Positions 36,662 to 50,713 of a DNA stretch of 64,000 nucleotides are shown piece after piece. The DNA is from Duganella aceris (lineage in GTDB: Bacteria; Pseudomonadota; Gammaproteobacteria; Burkholderiales; Burkholderiaceae_D), in contig NZ_JAADJT010000003.1 of the NCBI RefSeq assembly GCF_011090165.1, forward strand, positions 186,001 through 250,000. The letters are read 5' to 3'. The notes under the pieces are model-generated. The model searched no databases, was not told the origin of the DNA, and worked only from the letters and a program-made list of their open reading frames with translations. Made by a program: the position numbers and the translations under genes. Positions within the stretch are counted from its first letter, which is position 1; the number at the start of each line of letters is the position of its first letter.

Positions 36662-37456
36662 TCAATCCTGCTTGCGGTATTTTTGCATCACGTAGCCGAG
36701 GCGGTTACGGTTGTTGTCGAGCCAGGTCCACAGCGCTTCGACCTGTTCGCGGTGGGCGCGATAGTAGCTGTCGTTGAAGGCCAGCCACAGGCGGGTGTTG
36801 ACCATCGGCTGCGGCAGTTGCACCACCGTGCCCTTGTACTTGTCCAGCGTGGCCTTGAGGTGGGCCGGCACCACCGCCGCCACCACCACGCCGTCGACGC
36901 GGCCCAGCTTCAGCTTCTCGATGTTGCGGTCCAGGTCGCGCCCGCCCTCGTCGACGGTCAGGCCCGCTTCGCGCAGCCGTGCGGAATAGCTGTTGCCCTG
37001 CGGCGCGCCGAGCACCTTGCCCTGGAAATACTGCATCGGATTGGTGCTGGCCGGCAGATTGTCCTTGGCGCGCACCAGCACCACCAGCGTATTGTGCAGC
37101 GCGCGGTTGAGATCGATATTGCCGGCCTTGTCGCGCGGCAGCGCGATCTCGGCCGGATAGTAGGCCTGTTCGCCGATCGTGGTCATGTCGATGTCGCCGT
37201 TGACCAGCGCTACCTTCAGCCGCGCCACCGGCAGCCGCACCCAGGTCGGCTCGCAGCCGAAGCCGGCGCCGATCGCGGCGTCGTGGATCAGGTCGACGCT
37301 GGCGCCCGGCGGATTGGGCACCTTGTCGCCGTCGCCCATCCAGTACGGCGGGCGGTGCTGGTCCATATAGCCGACGCGCAAGTGCACGCAGCCCGCGCCG
37401 CGCGCCAGCGGGGCGGCCACGGCCAACATCAGCATTATGCCAGCGCGGATTTTCAT
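36662..37456 (-). CDS. Periplasmic solute-binding protein (SBP_bac_3 type)
   Basis: 264 residues. Signal peptide MKIRAGIMLMLAVAAPLARG, then the amino-acid-binding-protein pattern (HLRVGYMDQHRPPYWMGDG, ARLKVALVNGDIDMTT, KVLGAPQGNSYSARLREAGL). No ABC permease or ATPase nearby, so it may be a stand-alone sensor or binding protein. It lies five bases after ftsB, at the end of the pyrG-kdsA-eno-ftsB run. Confidence 0.85.
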   Translation of the reverse strand: MKIRAGIMLMLAVAAPLARGAGCVHLRVGYMDQHRPPYWMGDGDKVPNPPGASVDLIHDAAIGAGFGCEPTWVRLPVARLKVALVNGDIDMTTIGEQAYYPAEIALPRDKAGNIDLNRALHNTLVVLVRAKDNLPASTNPMQYFQGKVLGAPQGNSYSARLREAGLTVDEGGRDLDRNIEKLKLGRVDGVVVAAVVPAHLKATLDKYKGTVVQLPQPMVNTRLWLAFNDSYYRAHREQVEALWTWLDNNRNRLGYVMQKYRKQD

Positions 37457-37461
37457 GACGG

Positions 37462-37797
37462 TCAGGGGACGGGAGCGTCGGCGGCGGCCGGCTTGGGCGC
37501 CAGCGGCACCGGCGCGGCGGCCTGGCCCTTGCCGACGATCTGGATGAAGATTTCGTTTTGCTTGATCATGCTCAGCTCGTAGCGAGCGCGCTCCTCGACC
37601 GCGCCGGTGCCGTCCTTGAGGTCGCGCACTTCGGAATCGAGTTTGGCGTTGCGGGCGAGCAGTTCCGCGTTCTTCTTGTGGGCCGCGTCGACCTGCGCCT
37701 CGAATTCCTTGACGCGCAGCCAGCCGCCCTTCCCCAGCCAGAGCGGGTACTGTATCAACAGCAGCAGCACTGTCAGTGCGAGGGTGATCAGACGCAT
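37462..37797 (-). CDS. ftsB: Cell division protein FtsB
   Basis: 111 residues: one N-terminal membrane helix ([18 protein letters not shown]), a GKGGWLRV turn and a coiled coil ([20 protein letters not shown]) ending at the [16 protein letters not shown] motif. The Ala/Pro tail after residue 92 is a lineage feature. It forms the FtsQLB divisome complex. Position after eno is the conserved one. Confidence 0.95.
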   Translation of the reverse strand: MRLITLALTVLLLLIQYPLWLGKGGWLRVKEFEAQVDAAHKKNAELLARNAKLDSEVRDLKDGTGAVEERARYELSMIKQNEIFIQIVGKGQAAAPVPLAPKPAAADAPVP

Positions 37798-37807
37798 GGG
37801 AAGGAAA

Positions 37808-37830
37808 GCGGCCGGATCCGATCCGGCCGC
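37808..37830 (-). terminator. Hairpin between eno and ftsB
   Basis: A 10-bp perfect stem GCGGCCGGAT/ATCCGGCCGC with a 3-base loop, followed on the minus strand by TTTCC. It is only ten bases after the eno stop, so partial termination or RNA processing between eno and ftsB is likely. Confidence 0.6.
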
Positions 37831-37840
37831 GCTTGCTTGA

Positions 37841-39166
<1,326 letters not shown>

Positions 39167-39201
39167 TTACGCGCGTTGCGGGTCAGGATAACGGGAATTA
39201 T

Positions 39202-39225
39202 GCCCGACGTCAGGAGACATCGGGC
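39202..39225 (-). other. Stem-loop between kdsA and eno
   Basis: GCCCGACGTC and GACATCGGGC pair over ten positions (one G-T) around an AGGA loop, seven bases beyond the kdsA stop. No T-run, so an RNA-stability or attenuation role is only possible. Confidence 0.4.
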
Positions 39226-39232
39226 GACTGCT

Positions 39233-41817
<2,585 letters not shown>

Positions 41818-41984
41818 CTAAAACCGCCGATTCTTCACCTTCCCGCCCGGAAAAAACCGCCATCCCCGGGCTACACCCTGCTCAAAATGGAAACTTTGGC
41901 AAGCTTGTCAGACTGTGCTTCAACGTACAGACCTTGGGCTTTCGTGAGAGCAAAATGACAATTCATTATCTAGAGGAGGTCATT

Positions 41985-42395
41985 ATGAGCTACGAAGAAC
42001 GCGATACCTATGGCATGTATGTGGACAACGGCCACAAAGGCCCTGGCCCTGAACTGATGGGCGCGGATACCCTGATCGGCGACCACGTGCACAACCTGCA
42101 AAACGAACACCTGGGCGAGATCAAGGAAATCATGCTCGACATGCGCACCGGCAAGATCGCCTATGCGGTGATGGCGTCCGGCGGCATCCTGACCATCGGC
42201 GAAAAACTGTTCGCCGTACCTTGGGAAGCCCTGACCCTGGATACCGTCAACAAGCGCTTCACGTTGAACCTGGACAAGGAACGCATCGAAAACGCCCCCG
42301 GCTTCGACACCGACCACTGGCCCAACATGGCCAACCAGACCTGGGCGTCGCAGATCCACACCTACTACGGCACCACTGCCAACACCAGCCTGTAA
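41985..42395 (+). CDS. PRC-barrel domain protein
   Basis: 136 residues. PRC-barrel pattern: ADTLIGDHVHNLQNEHLGEI, IMLDMRTGKIAYAVMASGG and KLFAVPWEALTLD. A very strong AGAGGAGGT ribosome site lies before the ATG at 41985; the longer open frame upstream has no support. Often a general-stress gene in this group, likely cytoplasmic. Stands alone between pyrG and the pca region. Confidence 0.9.
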   Translation: MSYEERDTYGMYVDNGHKGPGPELMGADTLIGDHVHNLQNEHLGEIKEIMLDMRTGKIAYAVMASGGILTIGEKLFAVPWEALTLDTVNKRFTLNLDKERIENAPGFDTDHWPNMANQTWASQIHTYYGTTANTSL

Positions 42396-42442
42396 GTAGT
42401 GATGTGCCGGCTGCGCCAGCATGGCGCGGCCGGCATTCCCGA

Positions 42443-43240
42443 TCAAGGCAGCAGCACCGACAATTCGCGTGCGCCCTCCTGCAGGGTCGGCAGGAACACC
42501 TCCACCATATACGCCGCACTGACACGGCTTGCCTGCACCCCGACGTTCAACGCCGCCAGCACATTGCCCGACGCGCCCCGCACCGGCACCGCCAGCGAAC
42601 GCAATCCAAGCTCCAGTTCCTCGTCATTCAAGGCATAGCCCGACTCCCGCACCTCCGCCAGCACGGCGCGCAGCCGCGTGGCCGAGACGATGGTCTTCTC
42701 GGTGTAGGCCTGTAGCTTGACCCGCGCCAGGTAAGCGTCCAGCGCCTCGTCCGGCAGCTGCGCCAGCATCACCCGTCCCAGCGAGGTGCAATACGCCGGC
42801 AGCCGGCTGCCCGTGTTGAGCGACACCGACATGATGCGCGACGTCGCCGAACGCGCCACGTACAGGATCTCGTCCTCCTGCAACACCGCCAGGGAACAGG
42901 ACTCGTTCAGCGTGCGGCTGATGCGGTTCAGATAAGGCGCGGTCGATACCGTCAACGGCGTCGACGACAAATACGAATAGCCCAGCGTCAGCACCTTGGA
43001 CTGCAAGGTGAACAGGCTGCCGTCCACCTCCGCGTAACCCAGCTCGCACAAGGTGTGCAGGCAGCGCCGCACCGCCGCGCGCGAGATGCCGGTGCGATGG
43101 CTGATCTGCGCGATGGTCAGGCTGCGGCGCTGGTCGCTGAAGGCGCGCAGCACCGCCAGGCCGCGCGCCAGCGAGGTCATGAAATCCGGTCCGGTATGGC
43201 TGTCGATCTCGTCGGCGATGCTGACGGGGGAATTGCTCAT
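42443..43240 (-). CDS. pcaR: IclR-family regulator of the beta-ketoadipate pathway (PcaR type)
   Basis: 265 residues. The winged helix-turn-helix is LTIAQISHRTGISRAAVRRC, followed by the IclR effector domain (LNTGSRLPAYCTSLGRVMLA, LRSLAVPVRGASGNVLAALN). The PobR/PcaR/PcaU subgroup is inferred from the preserved effector-domain sequence, the divergent pcaIJ genes and two operators that match the known PcaR box. The effector is expected to be beta-ketoadipate. Confidence 0.88.
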   Translation of the reverse strand: MSNSPVSIADEIDSHTGPDFMTSLARGLAVLRAFSDQRRSLTIAQISHRTGISRAAVRRCLHTLCELGYAEVDGSLFTLQSKVLTLGYSYLSSTPLTVSTAPYLNRISRTLNESCSLAVLQEDEILYVARSATSRIMSVSLNTGSRLPAYCTSLGRVMLAQLPDEALDAYLARVKLQAYTEKTIVSATRLRAVLAEVRESGYALNDEELELGLRSLAVPVRGASGNVLAALNVGVQASRVSAAYMVEVFLPTLQEGARELSVLLP

Positions 43241-43263
43241 GCGCGCTCCATTCCTGAAATAGC

Positions 43264-43278
43264 GTTCGATTACCGCAC
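43264..43278. promoter_or_regulatory. PcaR-type operator, regulator side
   Basis: GTTCGATTACCGCAC, 24 bases upstream of the IclR regulator start. It differs at two positions from the PcaR box reported for Pseudomonas (GTTCGATAATCGCAC, from memory). Suggests autoregulation. Confidence 0.75.
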
Positions 43279-43350
43279 AGCTTCGATTGCAAGCGGTTGC
43301 CCGGCAAAACCGGGATGACTACACTGAACCGGTAGCAAAAGCGGCCAATT

Positions 43351-43365
43351 GTTCGATTATCGCAC
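43351..43365. promoter_or_regulatory. PcaR-type operator, pcaI side
   Basis: GTTCGATTATCGCAC, one base from the PcaR box. It is a direct repeat of the site at 43264, 87 bases apart. It overlaps the start of the longest pcaI open frame, which argues that translation starts further downstream. Confidence 0.8.
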
Positions 43366-43399
43366 AAGGGCCGACGACCAATCAGTCAGAAAGCCCATT

Positions 43400-44065
43400 G
43401 TGATCGACAAAATCTCCCCCTCCCTGCAGGACGCGGTGGCCGACATCCGCGACGGCGCCACCGTCATGATCGGCGGCTTCGGCAACGCCGGCATGCCGTC
43501 GGCGCTGATCGACGCGCTGATCGAGCAAGGCGCGCGCGAACTCACCATCGTCAACAACAACGCCGGCAACGGCGACACCGGCCTGGCCGCGCTGCTGGCG
43601 GCGGGCCGGGTGCGCAAGATCATCTGCTCCTTCCCGCGCCAGGCCGACTCGCATCACTTCGACGCGCTGTACCGCGCCGGCAAGATCGAACTGGAACTGA
43701 CGCCGCAAGGCAACCTGGCCGAGCGCATCCGCGCCGCCGGCGCCGGCATCGGCGGCTTCTTCTCCCCCACCGGCTACGGCACGCAGCTGGCCGAAGGCAA
43801 GGAGACGCGCCTGATCGACGGCCGCCACTACGTGCTGGAATCGCCGATCCACGCCGACTTCGCGCTGATCAAGGCGCTGCGCGGCGACCGCTGGGGCAAC
43901 CTGGTGTACCGCAAGGCCGCGCGCAATTTCGGCCCCATCATGGCGATGGCGGCCAAGACCACCATCGCCCAGGTGCGCGACGTGGTCGCGCTGGGCGAAC
44001 TCGATCCAGAAGTCATCATCACGCCGGGCATCTTCGTGCAGCGCGTGGTCAAGGAGGCAGCATGA
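43400..44065 (+). CDS. pcaI: 3-oxoadipate CoA-transferase subunit A
   Basis: 221 residues from the GTG at 43400 (VIDKISPSLQDAVADI), the usual PcaI length. A longer frame from a TTG at 43349 would run through the PcaR operator and is rejected. Subunit features: DGATVMIGGFGNAGMPSALID, the glycine-rich NNNAGNGDTG and GGFFSPTGYGT. Transfers CoA from succinyl-CoA to 3-oxoadipate with PcaJ. Overlaps pcaJ by four bases (ATGA). Confidence 0.95.
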   Translation: MIDKISPSLQDAVADIRDGATVMIGGFGNAGMPSALIDALIEQGARELTIVNNNAGNGDTGLAALLAAGRVRKIICSFPRQADSHHFDALYRAGKIELELTPQGNLAERIRAAGAGIGGFFSPTGYGTQLAEGKETRLIDGRHYVLESPIHADFALIKALRGDRWGNLVYRKAARNFGPIMAMAAKTTIAQVRDVVALGELDPEVIITPGIFVQRVVKEAA

Positions 44066-44703
44066 TGAACCGTTACACGCGCGACCAGATCGCCGCCCGC
44101 GTCGCCCAGGACATCCCTGAAGGCGCCTACGTCAACCTCGGCATCGGCCTGCCGACCAAGGTCGCCAACTACCTGCCGGCCGAGCGCGAAGTGTTCCTGC
44201 ACAGCGAGAACGGCCTGCTCGGCATGGGCCCGGCGCCCGCGCCCGGCGAAGAGGACGAGGACCTGATCAACGCCGGCAAGCAGCCGGTGACGCTGCTGAC
44301 CGGCGGCGCCTACTTCCACCACGGCGACTCGTTCGCGATGATGCGCGGCGGCCACCTGGACATCTGCGTGCTGGGCGCGTTCCAGGTCGCCGCCAACGGC
44401 GACCTGGCCAACTGGCACACCGGCGCGCCGGACGCGATCCCGGCGGTCGGCGGCGCGATGGACCTGGCGATCGGCGCCAAGCAAGTGTTCGTGATGATGG
44501 ACCACCAAACCAAGACCGGCGAGAGCAAGATCGTCGCCGAGTGCAGCTATCCGCTGACCGGCGTGGCCTGCGTCAACCGCATCTACACCGACCTGGCCGT
44601 GCTGGAAGTCACGCCGGACGGCCTGCGCGTACTGGAAATGGCCGAGGGCCTGACCTTCGAAGAGCTGCAGGCGGCCACCGCCGCCACGCTGCTGCCCCAC
44701 TAA
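44062..44703 (+). CDS. pcaJ: 3-oxoadipate CoA-transferase subunit B
   Basis: 213 residues. The catalytic Glu lies in LHSENGLLGMG; the C terminus has the family pattern CAYPLTG-like ECSYPLTGVACVNRIYTDLAV. Two adjacent ATGs are possible at the overlap with pcaI. Cotranscribed with pcaI and pcaF. Confidence 0.96.
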   Translation: MMNRYTRDQIAARVAQDIPEGAYVNLGIGLPTKVANYLPAEREVFLHSENGLLGMGPAPAPGEEDEDLINAGKQPVTLLTGGAYFHHGDSFAMMRGGHLDICVLGAFQVAANGDLANWHTGAPDAIPAVGGAMDLAIGAKQVFVMMDHQTKTGESKIVAECSYPLTGVACVNRIYTDLAVLEVTPDGLRVLEMAEGLTFEELQAATAATLLPH

Positions 44704-44721
44704 AACGAAAGCGAGAAAAAA

Positions 44722-45924
44722 ATGAATCAAGCCTTTATCTGCGACGCGGTGCGCACCCCGATCGGCCGCTACGGCGGCGCCCTGAAGGACGTGCGCGCCG
44801 ACGACCTTGGCGCGCTGCCGATCCGCGAACTGCTGCGCCGCCATCCCGGCCTGGCGTGGGACCAGGTCGACGACGTGATCTACGGCTGCGCCAACCAGGC
44901 CGGCGAAGACAACCGCAACGTGGCGCGCATGTCGGCGCTGCTGGCCGGCCTGCCGGAGCAGGTGCCCGGCACCACCATCAACCGCCTGTGCGGCTCCGGC
45001 ATGGACGCCGTCGGCACCGCCGCGCGCGCCATCATGGCCGGCCAGGCGGAATTGATGATCGCCGGCGGCGTCGAGTCGATGACGCGCGCGCCCTTCGTCA
45101 TGGGCAAGGCCGATTCGGCCTTCAGCCGCAACGCCGAGCTGCAGGACACCACCATGGGCTGGCGCTTCGTCAATAAGGCGCTGAAGGAAGCCTACGGCGT
45201 CGACACCATGCCGCAGACGGCGGAGAACGTCGCCGACGATTACGGCGTCAGCCGCGCCGACCAGGACGCGTTCGCGCTGGCGAGCCAGAACAAGAGCGCC
45301 GCCGCCATCGCCGCCGGCGTGTTCGAGCGCGAGATCGTGCCGGTATCGCTGCCGGTCAAGAAGGGTGACCCGGTGATCTTCAGCCAGGACGAGCATCCGC
45401 GCGCCACCACGCCGGAAGCGCTGGCCAAACTGAAAGGCGTGGTGCGCCCCGACGGCAGCGTCACGGCGGGTAACGCGTCCGGCATCAACGACGGCGCCTG
45501 CGCGCTGCTGATCGCCAGCGCTGAAGCGGCCGAGAAGCATGGCCTCAAGCCGTTGGCACGCATCGTCGGCATGGCCACCGCCGGCGTCGCGCCGCGCGTG
45601 ATGGGCATCGGCCCGGTGCCGGCGGTGCAGAAGCTGCTGCGCCAGACCGGCCTGTCGCTGGAGCAGATGGATTTGATCGAGTTGAACGAAGCGTTTGCGG
45701 CGCAGGGCCTGGCGGTGCTGCGCCAGCTCGGCTTGCGCGACGACGATCCGCGCGTCAATCCGAACGGCGGCGCCATCGCGCTGGGCCATCCGCTCGGCAT
45801 GAGCGGCGCCCGGCTGGTGACGACGGCGACCTACCAGCTGCACCGCAGCGGCGGGCGCTATGCCCTGTGCACCATGTGCATCGGTGTCGGCCAGGGCATC
45901 GCGCTCATCATCGAGCGCGTCTGA
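44722..45924 (+). CDS. pcaF: 3-oxoadipyl-CoA thiolase
   Basis: 400 residues. Thiolase signatures are complete: nucleophile Cys in NRLCGSGMDAVGTAAR, ELNEAFAAQGLAVLR, GGAIALGHPLGMSGA and the second active Cys in CTMCIGVGQG. Cleaves 3-oxoadipyl-CoA to succinyl-CoA and acetyl-CoA. Convergent with the porin gene, with two bases between stops. Confidence 0.96.
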   Translation: MNQAFICDAVRTPIGRYGGALKDVRADDLGALPIRELLRRHPGLAWDQVDDVIYGCANQAGEDNRNVARMSALLAGLPEQVPGTTINRLCGSGMDAVGTAARAIMAGQAELMIAGGVESMTRAPFVMGKADSAFSRNAELQDTTMGWRFVNKALKEAYGVDTMPQTAENVADDYGVSRADQDAFALASQNKSAAAIAAGVFEREIVPVSLPVKKGDPVIFSQDEHPRATTPEALAKLKGVVRPDGSVTAGNASGINDGACALLIASAEAAEKHGLKPLARIVGMATAGVAPRVMGIGPVPAVQKLLRQTGLSLEQMDLIELNEAFAAQGLAVLRQLGLRDDDPRVNPNGGAIALGHPLGMSGARLVTTATYQLHRSGGRYALCTMCIGVGQGIALIIERV

Positions 45925-45926
45925 GG

Positions 45927-47033
45927 TTAGAAGCTGTGGCGCAGGCCGGCGACGACGCCGTTCTGCGTCTTGCCGACGCCGACGGTGCCGCCGGCGTCCA
46001 GCGCGATCGCCGAGGCGCCGGAGTTCTTCATGCGGCCCAGCGAGCCGTGAATCGCGGTGCGCTTCGACAGATAGTAGGTCAGGCGCGCCACCAGCAGCGT
46101 CGCGTCGGCGTCGCTGCCCTTGACGTTTTTGCGCGCCACCTGCGTGTCCAGCGTCAGCAGCGGATGGACCGGGTAGCTGACGCCCAGGTAGTACAGATCC
46201 GATTCCTGCAAGCCGGTCGCGGCGCGCGTGCTGCGGTCCACCACGCCGCCGCCGATGCGGCCCGCTCCCACCATCACATATCCGTTCAGCGTCAGGCGCT
46301 TGTCGCTGTTGTCGCTGCTGCTCAGGCCGTTGGCGGCGCCGGTGTTCCCGTACAGGATGTCGTAGGAGGCGGTGACGCCGAACGGCTTGGTCTCGTAGCC
46401 GAGCAGGCCGGTGACCTGGCGGCAGGCCTTGGCGTTGCCAGCCACTTCGCCGGGACAGTTGGTGCCGGCCGGTCCGCCGGCGGCCGACGTGTCGCGGCCG
46501 GTGCTGTAGGTAGCGCCGGCCACCACGTCGTTGAAGCGGCCGAAGTAGAAGATCGAATTGTCGCTGCGCGCGTTCGGCAGATACAGGTCGATGCTGCTGA
46601 TCGAGAACAGGTTGGGGCCCATCACGTCCGACTTTTGCGTCGCCAGGTAGGTCATGTTGATCTGGCGGCCGAAGGCGATTTCGCCGAAGCTGCCCTTCAG
46701 GCCCACCGAGGCCTGGCGGCCGAACAGCCGGTTTTGTCCCATGCCGCCGGTGTCGACGCCAAGTCCGGTCTCCAGCGTGAAGATGGCTTGCAGGCCGCCA
46801 CCCAGATCTTCGGCGCCACGGAAGCCGATGCGTGACGGGAAGGAGCCGGTCAGCGACGGCATCTTGGTGACCGAGTCACCGGCGGCGTTGACGTTGGTGG
46901 TGTGTACCAGGCCGGTGTCGAGCAGGCCGTAGATGGTGACGGAGCTTTGCGCCATGGCCAATGCGGGTGCGGCCAGCAGCAGCGCAATGGCGCGGCGGAT
47001 GCGTTGATGTTGGTGTTTCAAATTGGTCTCCAT
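45927..47033 (-). CDS. General porin of the Gram-negative porin family, benzoate operon
   Basis: 368 residues: signal peptide (ALLLAAPALAMAQ), SSVTIYGLLDTGLVHTTN opening, RIGFRGAEDLGGGLQAIFTL and the terminal GLRHSF with C-terminal Phe, all features of Burkholderiales 16-strand trimeric porins. It starts 33 bases after the pcaD stop, so it is probably the distal gene of the cat-ben-pcaD operon and serves aromatic acid entry. Confidence 0.92.
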   Translation of the reverse strand: METNLKHQHQRIRRAIALLLAAPALAMAQSSVTIYGLLDTGLVHTTNVNAAGDSVTKMPSLTGSFPSRIGFRGAEDLGGGLQAIFTLETGLGVDTGGMGQNRLFGRQASVGLKGSFGEIAFGRQINMTYLATQKSDVMGPNLFSISSIDLYLPNARSDNSIFYFGRFNDVVAGATYSTGRDTSAAGGPAGTNCPGEVAGNAKACRQVTGLLGYETKPFGVTASYDILYGNTGAANGLSSSDNSDKRLTLNGYVMVGAGRIGGGVVDRSTRAATGLQESDLYYLGVSYPVHPLLTLDTQVARKNVKGSDADATLLVARLTYYLSKRTAIHGSLGRMKNSGASAIALDAGGTVGVGKTQNGVVAGLRHSF

Positions 47034-47066
47034 TGATGTAGTTATGTTGTGTGCGACCGGGATTTC

Positions 47067-48407
47067 TTAGCTGTGCAGGAACTCCCTGAGTGCGAGGTTA
47101 AAGGCCGCTTCGGCCTCGATATTCGAGATGTGCGATGCGTCCAGGATCGCCAGCGTGGCGCCGGGAATCTGTTCGCGCATCGCGGTGGCGTCGGCGACGG
47201 TGGTGACCGGGTCGGCGGCACCGGCGATCAGCAGCGTGGGGACGGCGATCGTGGCCAGCTGGCCGCGCAGGTCTGCGACGGCCAGGGCGTCGCAGCAGGC
47301 GGCGTAGCCTTCGGGGCTGCCGGCGCGCAGTGCGACCACCAGGGCGGTCACGCGTCGCGGCTCGCGCTCGGCGAAGGCCGGGGTGAACCAGCGGCCGGCG
47401 GCGCCGTCGGCAATGGCGTCCAGGCCGGAAGCGCGCACCAGCGTGGAGCGGTCTTGCCAGCCTTGCGCGGTGCCGATGCGCGGCGCGGAATTCGCGATCA
47501 CCAGTTTGTGCAGCCGCTGCGGCGCGTGGATGCCGAGCCACTGCGCGATCGCCCCGCCCATCGACAGCCCGCAGAAATGTACCCGCTCGATAGCCAATGC
47601 ATCCAAAAGCGCCAGCACGTCGCGCCCGAGCAGCGCCAAGCTGACCGGCTCGCGACCAACGTCCGAGCCCGAGCGCAGGCCCGCGTCGCGGCCAGCGAGG
47701 CCGACGTCCGATCCGGCGTCGTCGTGACCCAAGCGTACGCTTGCGCGGGCGGCGGCGCTGGCGGCAGGGACGGCTTCCGGTGCGTTGTCATGGCCTGCGC
47801 AGGCGGCGGCGATGGAAGCGGGGCCGGCATCTGGTGCGTTGTCGTAGCCTGCGCGGGCGGCGGGGGCGGCGGTGGCGGCGCGGACGGCTTCCGGCGCGTT
47901 GTCGTAGCCTGCGCGGGCGGCGGCGATGGCGGCGCGGACGGCGTCCGGTGCGTTGTCGTAGCCTGCGCGGGCAGCGGCGATTGAAGCGGCGCCGGCTTCC
48001 GGTGCGTTGTCGTAGCCTGCGCGGGCGGCGGCGATGGCGGCGCGGACGGCTTCCGGCGCGTTGTCGTAGCCTGCGCGGGCGGCGGCGATGGTGGCGCGGA
48101 CGGCTTCCGGTGCGCTGTCTTGGCCTGCACTTGCGGCGGAGATGGCGGCGGGGCCGACGTCCGGTCCGGCGTCGTGGCCCGCGTGGCGCACGGCGGCGGC
48201 GGCGGCGGCGGCGGGGCCAATTGTGGAGCCGCCGTGGCCGCGTGTGTCGTAGCGCAGGACGCGGAAGTCTTGTTTGAAGAATTCGGCCTGCGCCTGCCAC
48301 ATCCGCAGGTCGGTGCCGAGCGAATTGGAGAACATCAGCCAGGGCTTGCCCGGCTCGCCGTCCACCTGATAGCTAACCTCGCCACCGTTAAGTCGAATAA
48401 TAGGCAT
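47067..48407 (-). CDS. pcaD: 3-oxoadipate enol-lactonase with a large repeat insertion
   Basis: 446 residues, against about 260 for ordinary PcaD. Residues 1-62 (SYQVDGEPGKPWLMFSNSLG, RYDTRGHGGST) and 256-446 are normal; the nucleophile elbow GLSMGG has Ser282, the acid is Asp399 in AGAADPVT and the base is His426 in DASHISN. Residues 63-255 replace a loop of about ten residues and are mainly 18-residue Ala-rich repeats of the form AGYDNAPEAVRAAIAAAR. It sits at the end of the benABCD operon, with its start seven bases after the benD stop, and no other pcaD is present in the window. Confidence 0.93.
   Translation of the reverse strand: MPIIRLNGGEVSYQVDGEPGKPWLMFSNSLGTDLRMWQAQAEFFKQDFRVLRYDTRGHGGSTIGPAAAAAAAVRHAGHDAGPDVGPAAISAASAGQDSAPEAVRATIAAARAGYDNAPEAVRAAIAAARAGYDNAPEAGAASIAAARAGYDNAPDAVRAAIAAARAGYDNAPEAVRAATAAPAARAGYDNAPDAGPASIAAACAGHDNAPEAVPAASAAARASVRLGHDDAGSDVGLAGRDAGLRSGSDVGREPVSLALLGRDVLALLDALAIERVHFCGLSMGGAIAQWLGIHAPQRLHKLVIANSAPRIGTAQGWQDRSTLVRASGLDAIADGAAGRWFTPAFAEREPRRVTALVVALRAGSPEGYAACCDALAVADLRGQLATIAVPTLLIAGAADPVTTVADATAMREQIPGATLAILDASHISNIEAEAAFNLALREFLHS
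47721..48224 (-). repeat. 54-bp tandem repeat array inside pcaD
   Basis: A landmark (plus strand GTCGTAGCCTGCGCGGGC and variants) recurs at 47721, 47787, 47841, 47901, 47955, 48009, 48063, 48117 and 48171. Spacings are 66, 54, 60, 54, 54, 54, 54 and 54 bases, all multiples of three. The central copies (47841-48063) are the most alike, the edge copies the most diverged. An Ala-coding GCG run at 48190-48213 closes the array. Confidence 0.95.
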
Positions 48408-48413
48408 GATCCG

Positions 48414-50233
<1,820 letters not shown>

Positions 50234-50713
50234 TTAAAGGTGATAGATGTCGATTACCTGATTGATGTAATCGTTCTTGAGCACCACGTACTTGTTAAGG
50301 ATCAGAGGGCGCTCGCCGGAAAAATCGATGACGTAACGCGCCATGCCGAAGTAGCTGAAGTCCGTCTTGTAGCGGTGGCTCAGCGTGTGCCAGTTGAAGC
50401 GCACCGTGTAACGCTGCCCTTCCTGGCTCTCGATCTCCACGTTGGCGACGTTGTGGCAGGTCCGCGTATCCGGCATGGTGGCGCTGGAGCGCTCGGTCTT
50501 GATGCGGAACACGCGGTCCTCCAGGCCCTGGCGGGTCGGATAGTAGATCAGAGAAATCTCGCGCTGCGGATCGGTGACCAGCTTGTCGTCGTCGTCCCAA
50601 GCCGGCATCCAGAACTGCGCGTCCGGGTGGTAGCATTCCAGCCACTCGTCCCACTGCTCGTCGTCCAGCAGGCGACCTTCGCGATAGATGAAGGCGCAGA
50701 TATCGTTGATCAT
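50234..50713 (-). CDS. benB: Benzoate 1,2-dioxygenase small subunit
   Basis: 159 residues, starting [18 protein letters not shown]. The ring-hydroxylating beta-subunit pattern is clear ([20 protein letters not shown], then [10 protein letters not shown]). Structural subunit of the BenAB hexamer. The start overlaps the benA stop by four bases; the longer open frame upstream is a shadow. Confidence 0.96.
   Translation of the reverse strand: MINDICAFIYREGRLLDDEQWDEWLECYHPDAQFWMPAWDDDDKLVTDPQREISLIYYPTRQGLEDRVFRIKTERSSATMPDTRTCHNVANVEIESQEGQRYTVRFNWHTLSHRYKTDFSYFGMARYVIDFSGERPLILNKYVVLKNDYINQVIDIYHL

Noticed and set aside
43349..43399. TTG start for pcaI at 43349
   Set aside because: The codon is next to and overlapped by the PcaR operator, adds 17 non-conserved residues and lacks a ribosome site; the GTG at 43400 gives the normal length.
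47721..48225. Possible CRISPR array or extra genes in the repetitive stretch on either strand
   Set aside because: Repeats abut without spacers. Arg/Pro-rich frames on both strands are shadows of the GC-rich repeat; only the pcaD frame joins conserved sequence on both sides.
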